48,426 bases of DNA from Caulobacterales bacterium (GTDB taxonomy: Bacteria; Pseudomonadota; Alphaproteobacteria; Caulobacterales; Parvularculaceae): NCBI GenBank assembly GCA_020638525.1, contig JACKIL010000006.1, positions 155,001 through 203,426 of the forward strand. Direction: 5' to 3'. The notes beneath the pieces are model-generated. The model worked only from the letters and a program-made list of their open reading frames with translations, was not told the origin of the DNA and did no database searches. The translations under genes and the position numbers were made by a program. Below, piece by piece: positions 17,901-25,080 of this stretch; within the stretch, counting starts at the first letter, position 1; each line of letters starts with the position of its first letter.

Positions 17901-18000
17901 CGCGGCGGGGCTCGCCTCCTTCAGCGCTGTAGAAACAGTGAAAGCCCTCAATCGCAAGCCGCGAACGGCGAACGGCAAGGAAAGGCGAACCAATGCGTGA
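14950..18000 (+). CDS. P2-type cation-translocating ATPase with N-terminal HMA-like domain
   Basis: A 1016-residue P-type ATPase. Residues 30-95 form a ferredoxin-like HMA-type domain without the CxxC metal motif. The actuator has TGES at 295-298, TM4 has PEGLP (P411 onward), the phosphorylation site is DKTGTLT (D454), and the hinge is TGDGFNDAP (near 744-752). TM4 PEGLP, the N..E pair in STNLSEI and NLVTD in TM6 match the Ca2+-ATPase ligand pattern, so Ca2+ or Mn2+ is more likely than Cu or Zn; this is an inference. Four C-terminal spans follow TM6. Its last codons overlap the MetK-like gene by 8 nt. The cargo ion is not established. Confidence 0.92.
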   Translation: MAPIFPGMRQARDESDGARAEGFRKGSAVSLRLKRKEIFRHPRLARRLEEALAASAGVRRVTASHLTGRIDIAHDPRCDVVGLRELIDKALSAEASRTTPLAFEAPVVITIKPRDVTAPPPAPSSSGEVTTTWHALAPDAVMRVLGASSLGLDEREAARRAALFGTNTLPEPSPPSAAGIFFEQFKSLPVFLLLGSAALSVATGGVIDAAVTLAVIFANAAIGYSTESASQRTILAMTKRSSWAVRVRRSGEELEIPSEDIVPGDILLLKAGAILPADARIIATDDLMVDEALLTGESEPVAKQTDAVAAGAPLAERRSVVRRGTFVASGAGEAVVVATGVDTEIGRIEAATSNVRPPPTVLEQDLGRLGTKLTILSSVVCVGVLGLGVLRGRPMLEMLKSSVALAVAAVPEGLPAISTTALALELQRLRAKKVIARRLHAVEGLGAMRILCFDKTGTLTENDMAVTEVLIGGERRKSEALTDPDGVSPGLRKLLEVGALCSDVELRDGEYGPLLNGSGTERAIVDLAMRCGIGIRGLRDRHPRIAAQLRNHARRMMATLHPGDEGEPTWIAAKGDPKVILDRCAATYDDGRRIPLDTAARTRLSAEIDAMSLAGLRVLGLAYAEAAPGESRFDAPLTWLGAAALSNPLRPGVREVISELQGAGIRTLMITGDQSATARAIATELDLSGGEPLQILDASDVSGMPDELLNALCQKTHVFARVSPAQKLDIVRALQADGAVVGMTGDGFNDAPAMKAADVAIAIGVDSAGAARDVADIIIDGDHIRHIADGVAYGRTVRANVRKAVRFMLSTNLSEILVIVAETLGQRDEIESPLELLWLNLVTDVLPGLGLALEPPDANVMQGAGHTDKRFFDDDDFKRAGLESLAITGATLGAHAFGLSRYGPGPQTRALTLFSLITAQLLHSYSCRYDRPEDLAGGSLFSNRTLNMGTGAALALQLLPAFVPGVQRLLGLGRMSPVDFLVSGAAGLASFSAVETVKALNRKPRTANGKERRTNA

Positions 18001-19156
18001 CTTCGTCTTCACGTCGAGCTCGGTTCTGCCGGGCCACCCTGACAAGCTCTGCGATCGCATTAGCGACGCGATTGTCGACGCCTATCTCGCCAGCGACCCG
18101 CATGCGCGCGTTGCAGCGGAATGCGCCATCGCGTCGGATGTCGTCTTTCTGGTCTGCCATGCGAGCCCGAACTCGGCGGTCGATCATTCGACGATCGCGC
18201 GCAATGTCATTCGCGAAGTCGGCTATCGCGCACCGGAACTCGACCCTGATCGCGTGGCGATCATGATCAATCTCGCCGCCATCGATGCAAGAACCATCGA
18301 CGATGAAGACGGCGGCGCGCTCCTCCGCCTGCCGGCAAGCAACAGCGCGACCCTTTTCGGATACGCCTGTCGGCAAACGGCCGATTTGATGCCCGCTCCC
18401 ATCAGGCTTGCGCATCGACTGGCCCAGAACCTCTGGGCTGAGAGCCTGAAGGAAGAGAATGACTGGCTCGGCCCTGACGGCCAGGTGCAGGCGAGCGTCG
18501 AATATCGCGACCGGAAACCTGCACGTCTTGTTCGCCTCACCGTTCTCGCTGGTGATCCTTCGAACTCTGATGGCGCCGCTTGGCTGGGCGAGCAGCTCGC
18601 AGCGGTCGCGCGCGATGCGGAGATCGTGCCGGTCGATGAAACGAGCGCGGTTGAAGTCAATCCGCCCGGCGCCGTTCTCCTCGGCGGGCCGCGTCGCCAT
18701 CCGGGCCTCACCGGGCGCAAGATCTCCATCGACACCTATGGCGATTTCGCGCGTCAGGGCAGCTCCGCACTATCGGGGAAAGACCCGCATCGCATCGACC
18801 GTATCGGCGCCTATGCGGCGCGGTACGCCGCCAAGAACATCGTCGCCGCTCAACTCGCCGCCGAGTGCGAAGTGCAACTGAGTTACGCCGTCGGACGCTC
18901 TGACCCGGTCAGCGTCGCCATCGACACGCGCGGCACTGGCGTTGCGCCCGAACATGTCATTGTGAACGTGCTGCGAGAGAGTTTCGACTTGAGGCCGGGC
19001 GCCATCATCGACCGCTTCGGGCTTCACGACGCATCGACATGCGACGGAAGCTTCTATCGGCGCCTTTCCGCTTTCGGCCAGGTCGGCGAGCGTTCCTTCG
19101 AGATTCCGTGGGAGAAGACCGACCTCGCTGAGGTGCTTGCGGCGGCGCCAGTTTAA
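17993..19156 (+). CDS. MetK-like protein (divergent S-adenosylmethionine synthetase paralogue)
   Basis: A 387-residue protein with the full MetK fold: FTSSSVLPGHPDKLCDRISD at the start, MPAPIRLAHRLAQNLW, LTGRKISIDTYG, SGKDPHRIDR, AKNIVAAQLAAECE and a FEIPWEKTD end. Compared with E. coli MetK, GAGDQG has become PASNSA (losing Asp118), the LRPDAK lysine (Lys165) is Gln, the Asp before GLTGRK (Asp238) is lost, and GGEITT is replaced by LVCHAS, while GHPDK, TGRK and SGKD remain. It therefore may bind nucleotide or phosphate without making SAM. AAGGAAAGG precedes an ATG inside the ATPase end. Not the housekeeping metK. Confidence 0.88.
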   Translation: MRDFVFTSSSVLPGHPDKLCDRISDAIVDAYLASDPHARVAAECAIASDVVFLVCHASPNSAVDHSTIARNVIREVGYRAPELDPDRVAIMINLAAIDARTIDDEDGGALLRLPASNSATLFGYACRQTADLMPAPIRLAHRLAQNLWAESLKEENDWLGPDGQVQASVEYRDRKPARLVRLTVLAGDPSNSDGAAWLGEQLAAVARDAEIVPVDETSAVEVNPPGAVLLGGPRRHPGLTGRKISIDTYGDFARQGSSALSGKDPHRIDRIGAYAARYAAKNIVAAQLAAECEVQLSYAVGRSDPVSVAIDTRGTGVAPEHVIVNVLRESFDLRPGAIIDRFGLHDASTCDGSFYRRLSAFGQVGERSFEIPWEKTDLAEVLAAAPV

Positions 19157-19671
19157 AGCGCGTCCGTTGGGTTCGCATCTCCGCCCCGCTTCGGCTTGAG
19201 AAGCACATCGGCCGCGTACCAGAAGGCAGTCACCGCAGAGATGCCGATTTTCCCTCGCACCAGCTGAACCGCGCCGACAGATGCGAAGGCGAGAAAGGCA
19301 AGGCCCGGCAGATCGACGGCGCCATTGCTGACGCCCTTCAAGTCGTCTTCGAAACGCTTCGCCTGCTGACGAATGATATCGCTGAGCGCCGGCTCTGGCG
19401 GGCGCGGCGCAAGCTCGAAGAGACGTGCGCGCGCAAGCGACTTGAAGAAATCCTCGATCGCCCCTTCGAAAGCGATGATTACGCTTCCAGTCGCCGGACG
19501 GGCGACAACATCGCTGACACCTGCGACAGCCCCGATATCACCTTTGAGCGTCTCGAAGAATTCAGCGTCGCCGCGGCGACCTTCAAAGCTGAAGCGCGCG
19601 CGCCCATCGCAGACATGCGCAAGCACCCCTTTCGGGAGTAGCGGTTCATGACCTTCAGCCACGTCTTTCAT
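19153..19671 (-). CDS. HMA-like domain membrane protein
   Basis: A 172-residue protein. Residues 15-85 follow an HMA_2-type ferredoxin-like layout (VCDGRARFSFEG, a helix, then VSDVVARPATGSVIIAFEGA), again without CxxC. A linker is followed by two hydrophobic segments (LPGLAFLAFASVGAVQLV and ISAVTAFWYAADVLL). It resembles the N-terminal domain of the ATPase at 14950. Its stop codon overlaps that of the MetK-like gene (shared TTTAAA). Likely partner of the ATPase; role unknown. Confidence 0.75.
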   Translation of the reverse strand: MKDVAEGHEPLLPKGVLAHVCDGRARFSFEGRRGDAEFFETLKGDIGAVAGVSDVVARPATGSVIIAFEGAIEDFFKSLARARLFELAPRPPEPALSDIIRQQAKRFEDDLKGVSNGAVDLPGLAFLAFASVGAVQLVRGKIGISAVTAFWYAADVLLKPKRGGDANPTDAL

Positions 19672-19679
19672 TTCAGCGC

Positions 19680-19952
19680 CTATGCCGGCTGCGGCTCTTC
19701 AACTGTCGCTTCCGCCGCTTCCTGCGCTGCTGCCTCGCGGTTGAGATCCGCCCATGCTTCAGCGTAGGCGTCCTCCGCAACTTCGGAGAAACGCGCATAC
19801 GCTTCGCGTGCTTTCTGCAGGGCGATCACATTCGCTTTTACGGCGGAGCGAACCGCGGGTTCAGCCGCGCGACCAATGGCGGGACCGTATCTCCAGATCA
19901 GATAGATGCCGACAACGCCGGCCGCCCCGATCGCTATTCCTTTTCCAAGCAC
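19680..19952 (-). CDS. DUF5132-like small membrane protein
   Basis: A 90-residue protein with one N-terminal membrane span (GIAIGAAGVVGIYLIWRYGP) and a long charged helix (VRSAVKANVIALQKAREAYA, RFSEVAEDAYAEAWADL), the layout of DUF5132 proteins. The end is Ala/Glu-rich. It lies 8 nt upstream of the HMA-like gene on the same strand, forming a two-gene unit that faces the ATPase/MetK-like pair. Family assignment is by architecture, so moderate. Confidence 0.7.
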   Translation of the reverse strand: MLGKGIAIGAAGVVGIYLIWRYGPAIGRAAEPAVRSAVKANVIALQKAREAYARFSEVAEDAYAEAWADLNREAAAQEAAEATVEEPQPA

Positions 19953-20069
19953 AGAGGCCTCTTCAGGCTGGATCGAAAGAGAATGTTTTTAACGGTTCAC
20001 CCCTATCGCCACCATTGATCGGGATCAATGGGCGATTGGCTGTTCGCAGAACGGACACAAAAACGGAAA

Positions 20070-20099
20070 CGGCGCGGCGAGGAATGCCTCGCCGCGCCG
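20070..20099 (-). terminator. Rho-independent terminator after rhlE
   Basis: A 13-bp GC stem (GGCGCGGCGAGG paired with CCTCGCCGCGCC, plus a closing C-G) with an AATG loop. On the minus strand it is followed by a T-rich run (GTTTCCGTTTTTG). It lies 31 nt beyond the helicase stop codon. Confidence 0.7.
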
Positions 20100-20129
20100 C
20101 TCCAGAATACTGCGAAACCAGTGTTTCCG

Positions 20130-21497
20130 CTAAACGGCGGCGCGCTCTGGCGCGCCGGCGCCTGCAGGACGATTGCGCCGACGGCGCGGGCGAGCATTCG
20201 CTTTGCCGCGGTGTTGCTTTTTCTTTTCTCCGCCGGGGCGCTGCTGATCGTTGGCGGCGCGCTTTTGCTTGTCCTTGCGCCTGTGCGGTTGGCCGGAACG
20301 GCGGTTGTCTTCGCCGCCAGCCGGGCGGGATTTCCTTACCGGCGCATTATGTTGGCGAGGAGCCGCGTCCGCTTCTTCCTCAGCCGCTCCAACGACGCTG
20401 ATCTTTTCGCGCGTCAGTCTTTCGATCGAACGCAGATACGCGCGCTCTTCACCGGAGCAGAATGAGATGGCGACGCCAGCAGCGCCTGCGCGCGCCGTTC
20501 TGCCGATCCGGTGCACGTAAGTCTCAGGCACATTGGGCAGATCGTAATTGACGACATGGCTGACGCCGGAGACATCAATGCCGCGCGCAGCAATGTCTGT
20601 CGCAACAAGGACGCGCGCATAGCCAGCGCGAAACGCTTCAAGCGCTCTCTCACGCTGCGACTGTGACCGGTTGCCGTGAATCGCGTGGGCTTGCGCGCCA
20701 GCCGCAGCGAGCGCGCGCACGACTTTGTCGGCGCCATGTTTGGTTCGCGTAAAGACGAGACCGCGGGTGAAATCTTCGCCCCGGACGATTTTAACAAGAG
20801 CGGAGACTTTAGCGCCGTTCTCCATAAACATCACGCTTTGCGCGATTCTGGGGCGTTCTGCTGCAACGATCTCAACGCGAACCGGATCGTCCAGCAAAGC
20901 GCTGGCGAGCTTCGCGATCGCCGTCGGCATGGTCGCCGAGAAGAAGATGTTCTGGCGCTTCGCAGGGAGTTTCGCCGCGATCGCGCGGATCGCGTGAATG
21001 AAACCGAGATCGAGCATCTGGTCGACTTCGTCGAGGACGAACATTTCGACGCCGTCGAGCACGAGCGCGCCCTGATCCATCAGATCGACGAGGCGGCCGG
21101 GCGTTGCGACGATGATGTCGGCGCCATTGCGCGCCATCGTCTTCTGACGATTGATCGGCGCGCCTCCGATGACGAGGCCGGTGCGCAGGCGCAGGCCTTT
21201 CCCATAGGCTTCGAAGCGATCGAGGACTTGGGCCGCAAGTTCGCGCGTCGGCGCGAGCACCAGCACGCGGCACTCGGAACGGCGCCGCTCACGCGGCTCC
21301 TTCGCGAGACGGTTGAGAATCGGAAGCGCGAAGGCGGCCGTCTTGCCGGTCCCTGTCTGCGCAATCCCGAGCAGGTCCTGCCCCGCCATAAGCGGAGGAA
21401 TAGCGCTCACCTGGATGGGCGTCGGCGTCGCATGGCCCTCAACGGCGAGCGCCTGCATGATCGGCTCAGCGAGGCCGAATTCAGTAAAGTCTTTCAC
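20130..21497 (-). CDS. rhlE: DEAD-box-type ATP-dependent RNA helicase (RhlE-like)
   Basis: A 455-residue helicase with the complete superfamily 2 set: Q motif (FGLAEPIMQALAVEGHATPT), Walker A AQTGTGKT (46-53), PTRELA (83-88), motif II at 156-159, SAT, and HRIGRTARAG. Motif II reads DEVD, not DEAD, a tolerated variant. The last 80 residues are Arg/Lys/Gln-rich, a typical RNA-binding tail. The start is GTG. The 5' leader (21498-21717) contains GC-rich hairpins, as is common for cold-induced helicases, but no named element. tRNA-Phe lies upstream on the same strand. Confidence 0.93.
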   Translation of the reverse strand: MKDFTEFGLAEPIMQALAVEGHATPTPIQVSAIPPLMAGQDLLGIAQTGTGKTAAFALPILNRLAKEPRERRRSECRVLVLAPTRELAAQVLDRFEAYGKGLRLRTGLVIGGAPINRQKTMARNGADIIVATPGRLVDLMDQGALVLDGVEMFVLDEVDQMLDLGFIHAIRAIAAKLPAKRQNIFFSATMPTAIAKLASALLDDPVRVEIVAAERPRIAQSVMFMENGAKVSALVKIVRGEDFTRGLVFTRTKHGADKVVRALAAAGAQAHAIHGNRSQSQRERALEAFRAGYARVLVATDIAARGIDVSGVSHVVNYDLPNVPETYVHRIGRTARAGAAGVAISFCSGEERAYLRSIERLTREKISVVGAAEEEADAAPRQHNAPVRKSRPAGGEDNRRSGQPHRRKDKQKRAANDQQRPGGEKKKQHRGKANARPRRRRNRPAGAGAPERAAV

Positions 21498-21717
21498 AAT
21501 AATCTTTCTAAGCGCCGCGCGGAGTCCCGGCGCGGAACGCTTGGGTTCAGGAGAACCCGCGTGTCAGGGCGCTCAAATTGTCGGTTGATTGGGGAGGCTC
21601 ACGGAATAATCCGTATGCACGCTGCCTATGGCGGCTACATATGACTATCTTGCTGAATTGCAAGTAAAATCGACGCCAGATTCGGTAGTGGCGGCGCTCT
21701 TCAAAGCGCTGAATAGA

Positions 21718-21793
21718 TGGTGCCCAGGGGCGGATTTGAACCACCGACACGCGGATTTTCAATCCGCTGCTCTACCAACTGAGCTACCTGGGC
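21718..21793 (-). tRNA. tRNA-Phe (GAA)
   Basis: On the minus strand the 76-nt sequence starts GCCCAGG and ends CCTGGGC-A-CCA, giving a perfect 7-bp acceptor stem with an encoded CCA. The D arm (GCTCAGTTGGTAGAGC), an anticodon loop TTGAAAA with anticodon GAA, and the T arm (GGTTCGAATCC) are all standard. Single-copy in the window; no paired attachment repeats were seen nearby. Confidence 0.97.
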
Positions 21794-21886
21794 CCTCGGC
21801 GTGAGCCGCGCTTTTGGGCGGGCCAGCGTCCGTAGGAGATGCCAGCGCAGGGGCGAAATTCCCTCCCCGAGCGCGCCGGAGGGCGG

Positions 21887-21916
21887 CTTATAGACGGAAG
21901 GCGGGCGGCTTGTCCA
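21887..21916 (-). promoter_or_regulatory. Candidate promoter for tRNA-Phe
   Basis: On the minus strand TGGACA (21911-21916) and TATAAG (21887-21892) are 18 nt apart and about 94 nt before the tRNA 5' end. The match is fair; it is the best sigma-70-like pair in this leader. Confidence 0.35.
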
Positions 21917-22065
21917 CACGGCTTTCGAGCCCCAATTCAGTGATGGCTTCCTGGGATGCTCGCCGGCTGGCGGGTTGCGACGATGGGGCCGCTTGCGGGT
22001 CAGGCGATCATGGGTAAGGTGCCCCAAAGCCGCCCCGGTAAAGAGAGGCGGAGATCGAGGCCCCG

Positions 22066-23280
22066 ATGGATTATGAAGCCTATTTCCGCTCGCGCTTGGC
22101 CAAATTGCGCGAGGAAGGCAATTACCGCGTCTTCGCCGATCTGGAACGCCGGGCAGGCTCGTTTCCGGCCGCGACGAATCACGGGGCGATCGGACCCAAA
22201 GAAGTCACCGTCTGGTGCTCAAACGACTATCTCGGAATGGGCCAGAACCCGAAAGTGATCGCCGCGATGAAAGAGGCGATCGACCGCTGCGGGGCCGGCG
22301 CCGGCGGCACCCGGAACATCTCGGGCACGAACCATTACCATGTGCTGCTGGAGCGCGAGCTCGCGGACCTTCATGGCAAGGAAGCCGCCCTCCTCTTCAC
22401 GTCCGGCTACGTATCGAACTGGGCGAGCCTCGGCACGCTCGCTTCGGCGATTCCCGGCTGCATCGTGCTCTCGGATGCGATGAACCACGCCTCGATGATC
22501 GAAGGCATTCGCCACAGCCGCGCCGAACGCCACATCTTCAAGCACAACGATGTCGAGGATCTCGACCGCAAACTCTCCGCGCTCGATCCGGAAGCGCCGA
22601 AGCTTGTGGCCTTTGAGTCCGTCTATTCGATGGACGGCGATATCTCGCCGATTAAAGAGATCTGCGACGTCGCCGAGCGCCACGGCGCGATGACCTATCT
22701 CGACGAAGTGCACGCTGTCGGCATGTATGGCCCGCGCGGCGGCGGCGTCGCCGAGCGCGAAGGGCTGATGGATCGCCTCACGGTCATTGAAGGCACGCTC
22801 GGCAAGGCTTTCGGCGTGATGGGCGGCTATATTGCGGCTTCTACAGCGCTGATCGATTTCGTGCGCAGCTTCGCTTCCGGCTTCATCTTCACGACCGCGT
22901 TGCCGCCTGCGATCGCCGCGGGCGCCCTCGCCTCGATCAAGCATCTGAAAGAGAGCGACGCCGAGCGCCTCGCCCAGCAGGCCGCCGTCGCCAAAGTGCG
23001 CGCGCGCCTCGCCGCGATCGGTATTCCGACGCTCGACAATCCGAGCCACATCGTGCCGGTGATGGTGAAGGACCCCGTGAAGTGCAAATGGATCAGCGAC
23101 TGGCTGATGGCCAATCACGGCATCTATGTTCAGCCGATCAACTACCCGACCGTTCCGAAAGGCACGGAACGCCTGCGGATCACGCCCTCGGCGATCCACA
23201 ATGACGGCGACATCGACCGGCTCGTCCGGGCGCTTTCGGAGATCTGGTCGCAATGCGCCCTTGCCCGGGCCGTCGCCTGA
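22066..23280 (+). CDS. hemA: 5-aminolevulinate synthase
   Basis: A 404-residue PLP enzyme of the alpha-oxoamine synthase family, condensing glycine and succinyl-CoA to 5-aminolevulinate, the C4 heme route of Alphaproteobacteria. The pyridoxal lysine is in EGTLGKAFGVMGGYIA; GAGAGGTRNISGTNHYH and DEVHAVGMYGPRGGG are characteristic. The N-terminus (MDYEAYFRSRLAKLREEGNYR) matches bacterial ALAS rather than KBL or BioF. GGCGGAG precedes the start. Monocistronic. Confidence 0.96.
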   Translation: MDYEAYFRSRLAKLREEGNYRVFADLERRAGSFPAATNHGAIGPKEVTVWCSNDYLGMGQNPKVIAAMKEAIDRCGAGAGGTRNISGTNHYHVLLERELADLHGKEAALLFTSGYVSNWASLGTLASAIPGCIVLSDAMNHASMIEGIRHSRAERHIFKHNDVEDLDRKLSALDPEAPKLVAFESVYSMDGDISPIKEICDVAERHGAMTYLDEVHAVGMYGPRGGGVAEREGLMDRLTVIEGTLGKAFGVMGGYIAASTALIDFVRSFASGFIFTTALPPAIAAGALASIKHLKESDAERLAQQAAVAKVRARLAAIGIPTLDNPSHIVPVMVKDPVKCKWISDWLMANHGIYVQPINYPTVPKGTERLRITPSAIHNDGDIDRLVRALSEIWSQCALARAVA

Positions 23281-23431
23281 CGATCTGACGCCGCCAATTT
23301 CGTCGAACGCCCCGGCGACCTGCCGGCCCGATGCTTCGCCCTGTCTTCCAGCGCGTTGATTTTCCCTGCGAAATGCCCGGTTGGCGGATGGTTAACGGGC
23401 GTGTAGAATGCCGTGCGAGTGGGGAAATCAT

Positions 23432-24259
23432 ATGTCCGGCAGAAATCTTGTTGCAGTGCTTATCGGCGCCCTTGCTGCGGGCGCGCTTTCTATGGGGACG
23501 GCGTCGGCGCAGGCGAACGGCTCAGGGACTGACGCTGACGGGGACACGAACCCCGCCGTCAACACCAAGCTCATCGCGCGCATCGGCGACGCGGCGGAAG
23601 CCGCGCTCGATCCGCCCTTCGAGATCGTCACTTTCGAGACCGGCGATCCGAAGCATGGCGAAACGATCACCAGCCAGAAAGTCGACGGACGCACGGTCAC
23701 GTTCAGCAAAGGTCTGACGCGCCAGATCTGCAACGGCCAGCGCTATTTCCGCTACGATACTCAGTGCACCTATCTTGCAGCGCCGAGCGGCAAGTTCGCC
23801 GCCGTTTATCGCGACGACTTTGCGCGGCCGCTGAAAATCGAATTCGAACAGCCGGTGTGTGCCGCCGCGCTCGCCGTCTATCCGACGGGCGGCCAGGAAG
23901 GCGAGACGTTCAAGGTCGTGCTCACGCCCTTCAGCGCAGAGGACGCGCCGCTGCCGAAGGCGGAATATGAATTCAACTGGACGAAGGACACGTTCCGCTG
24001 GCGCCTGATGGCCGGCGCGCTCTTCCTCGACCAGAAGGCCAAGCGCGTCGATGTCAGCGTGCTCAGCAAGCGCGATCCGCGCAAAGCCGTCCGCTTCCTG
24101 ATCGATGACGTCGCATTCATTGAAAACGATTGCGCGCTCGCCATGGGCGATATCAACGCTGAGGGCGGCTACGGCGAAACGGTTGACGCTTCCGACCCCG
24201 CCGCCGAAGCGCCTGCCGTAGACGATGCCTCCTCTGATGACGAGCCGAGCGGCTCGTAA
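23432..24259 (+). CDS. Secreted protein of unknown function
   Basis: A 275-residue protein with a signal peptide (NLVAVLIGALAAGALSMGTASA). The mature part is beta-rich with four cysteines in the first half and one later (ICNGQRYFRYDTQC near residues 100-113) that could pair in the periplasm. It ends in a very acidic tail (PAAEAPAVDDASSDDEPSGS). No known family is recognised by eye. The start at 23432 follows GGGGAAA; the frame to 23408 would put a cysteine-containing stretch before the signal. DUF4286 follows 17 nt downstream. Confidence 0.75.
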   Translation: MSGRNLVAVLIGALAAGALSMGTASAQANGSGTDADGDTNPAVNTKLIARIGDAAEAALDPPFEIVTFETGDPKHGETITSQKVDGRTVTFSKGLTRQICNGQRYFRYDTQCTYLAAPSGKFAAVYRDDFARPLKIEFEQPVCAAALAVYPTGGQEGETFKVVLTPFSAEDAPLPKAEYEFNWTKDTFRWRLMAGALFLDQKAKRVDVSVLSKRDPRKAVRFLIDDVAFIENDCALAMGDINAEGGYGETVDASDPAAEAPAVDDASSDDEPSGS

Positions 24260-24276
24260 TCGCATCGCATCTTCGA

Positions 24277-24582
24277 ATGGCTGATCACGAGATTCTCTAC
24301 GAGGTCGTCGTCACGATCGCGCCGGAAGCGCGCGCGGCCTATCTCGATTGGCTGAAGCCCCATGTCGAAGAGATTCTGACGTTCGACGGCTTCCTTGAAG
24401 CGAACATTTACCAAGATCCCGACGCGCCGAACGAAATCACCAGCAGCTACCGCCTGCGCGACCGCGCCGCGATCGAAGCCTATCTCGCTGGCCCCGCCGC
24501 CCGAATGCGCGCGGACGGTTTGAAACGCTTCGGCGAGAAGATGAGCGCGCGGCGGCGCATTCTAAATCGCGTCGCCCGCTGA
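24277..24582 (+). CDS. DUF4286 family protein
   Basis: A 101-residue cytoplasmic protein matching DUF4286: ILYEVVVTIAPEARAAYLDW, HVEEILTFDGFLEANIYQ, and SSYRLRDRAAIEAYLAGPAA. This is a dimeric ferredoxin-like fold similar to antibiotic biosynthesis monooxygenase-type proteins; no function is established. It follows the secreted protein by 17 nt and converges with yegP. Confidence 0.85.
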   Translation: MADHEILYEVVVTIAPEARAAYLDWLKPHVEEILTFDGFLEANIYQDPDAPNEITSSYRLRDRAAIEAYLAGPAARMRADGLKRFGEKMSARRRILNRVAR

Positions 24583-24608
24583 CGGCCTCCGCGCGCTCGG
24601 AACTTCGA

Positions 24609-24941
24609 TTATTCGACCTCTACGACGGCCGCATCTGGCGCGTTCGCTATAACGCTCTGAACGCCGTTCTTGCAGCCGTCGGTGGAGTCATACATCTGCG
24701 AAGTGCCGATCACCTGATGGTTGGCGGCCTTCAGCACGAAATAGGGCTTTCCACCGCTCGATTCCTTGATCTCGTAACGCGCCGCATCGCCTGCGTTCTT
24801 CTTCACGGACTCAATGCCGTTCGTCGCGCCGGACTTATCCTTGTAGCCTTCCGAAGCGAGAATGTTCTCGCCATTACCCGCCTTCAGGCGGAACCGAAAT
24901 TCCCCGGCCTTGTCTTTGTAGAGTTCGAATTTGCCCGCCAT
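24609..24941 (-). CDS. YegP family protein (tandem DUF1508)
   Basis: A 110-residue protein of two DUF1508 repeats: FELYKDKAGEFRFRLKAGNG with ILASEGYKDKSGATNGIESV, and YEIKESSGGKPYFVLKAANH with VIGTSQMYDSTDGCKNGVQS. This is the YegP fold, whose cellular role is unknown. GGAGGCG precedes the ATG. Divergent from uvrD. Confidence 0.92.
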   Translation of the reverse strand: MAGKFELYKDKAGEFRFRLKAGNGENILASEGYKDKSGATNGIESVKKNAGDAARYEIKESSGGKPYFVLKAANHQVIGTSQMYDSTDGCKNGVQSVIANAPDAAVVEVE

Positions 24942-25080
24942 TGACGCGCCTCCTTATTCAAAAATGCGCCCCAGCGCCCGATATCCGGAAGGGTCCGACG
25001 ATGCGGCGCGGAGATCAAGGTTTGATGGCCGCGCCTTTCGGATGTTCCAGAATCGTTCTCCCTCCGCTAGGGTGCGCTAG

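Noticed and set aside
14950..21793. Genomic island inserted at tRNA-Phe
   Set aside because: No integrase, no duplicated tRNA 3' end seen, and rhlE lies between the module and the tRNA.
21911..21919. TTGTCCACA as a DnaA box
   Set aside because: A single degenerate match close to a tRNA promoter; more likely part of the -35 region.
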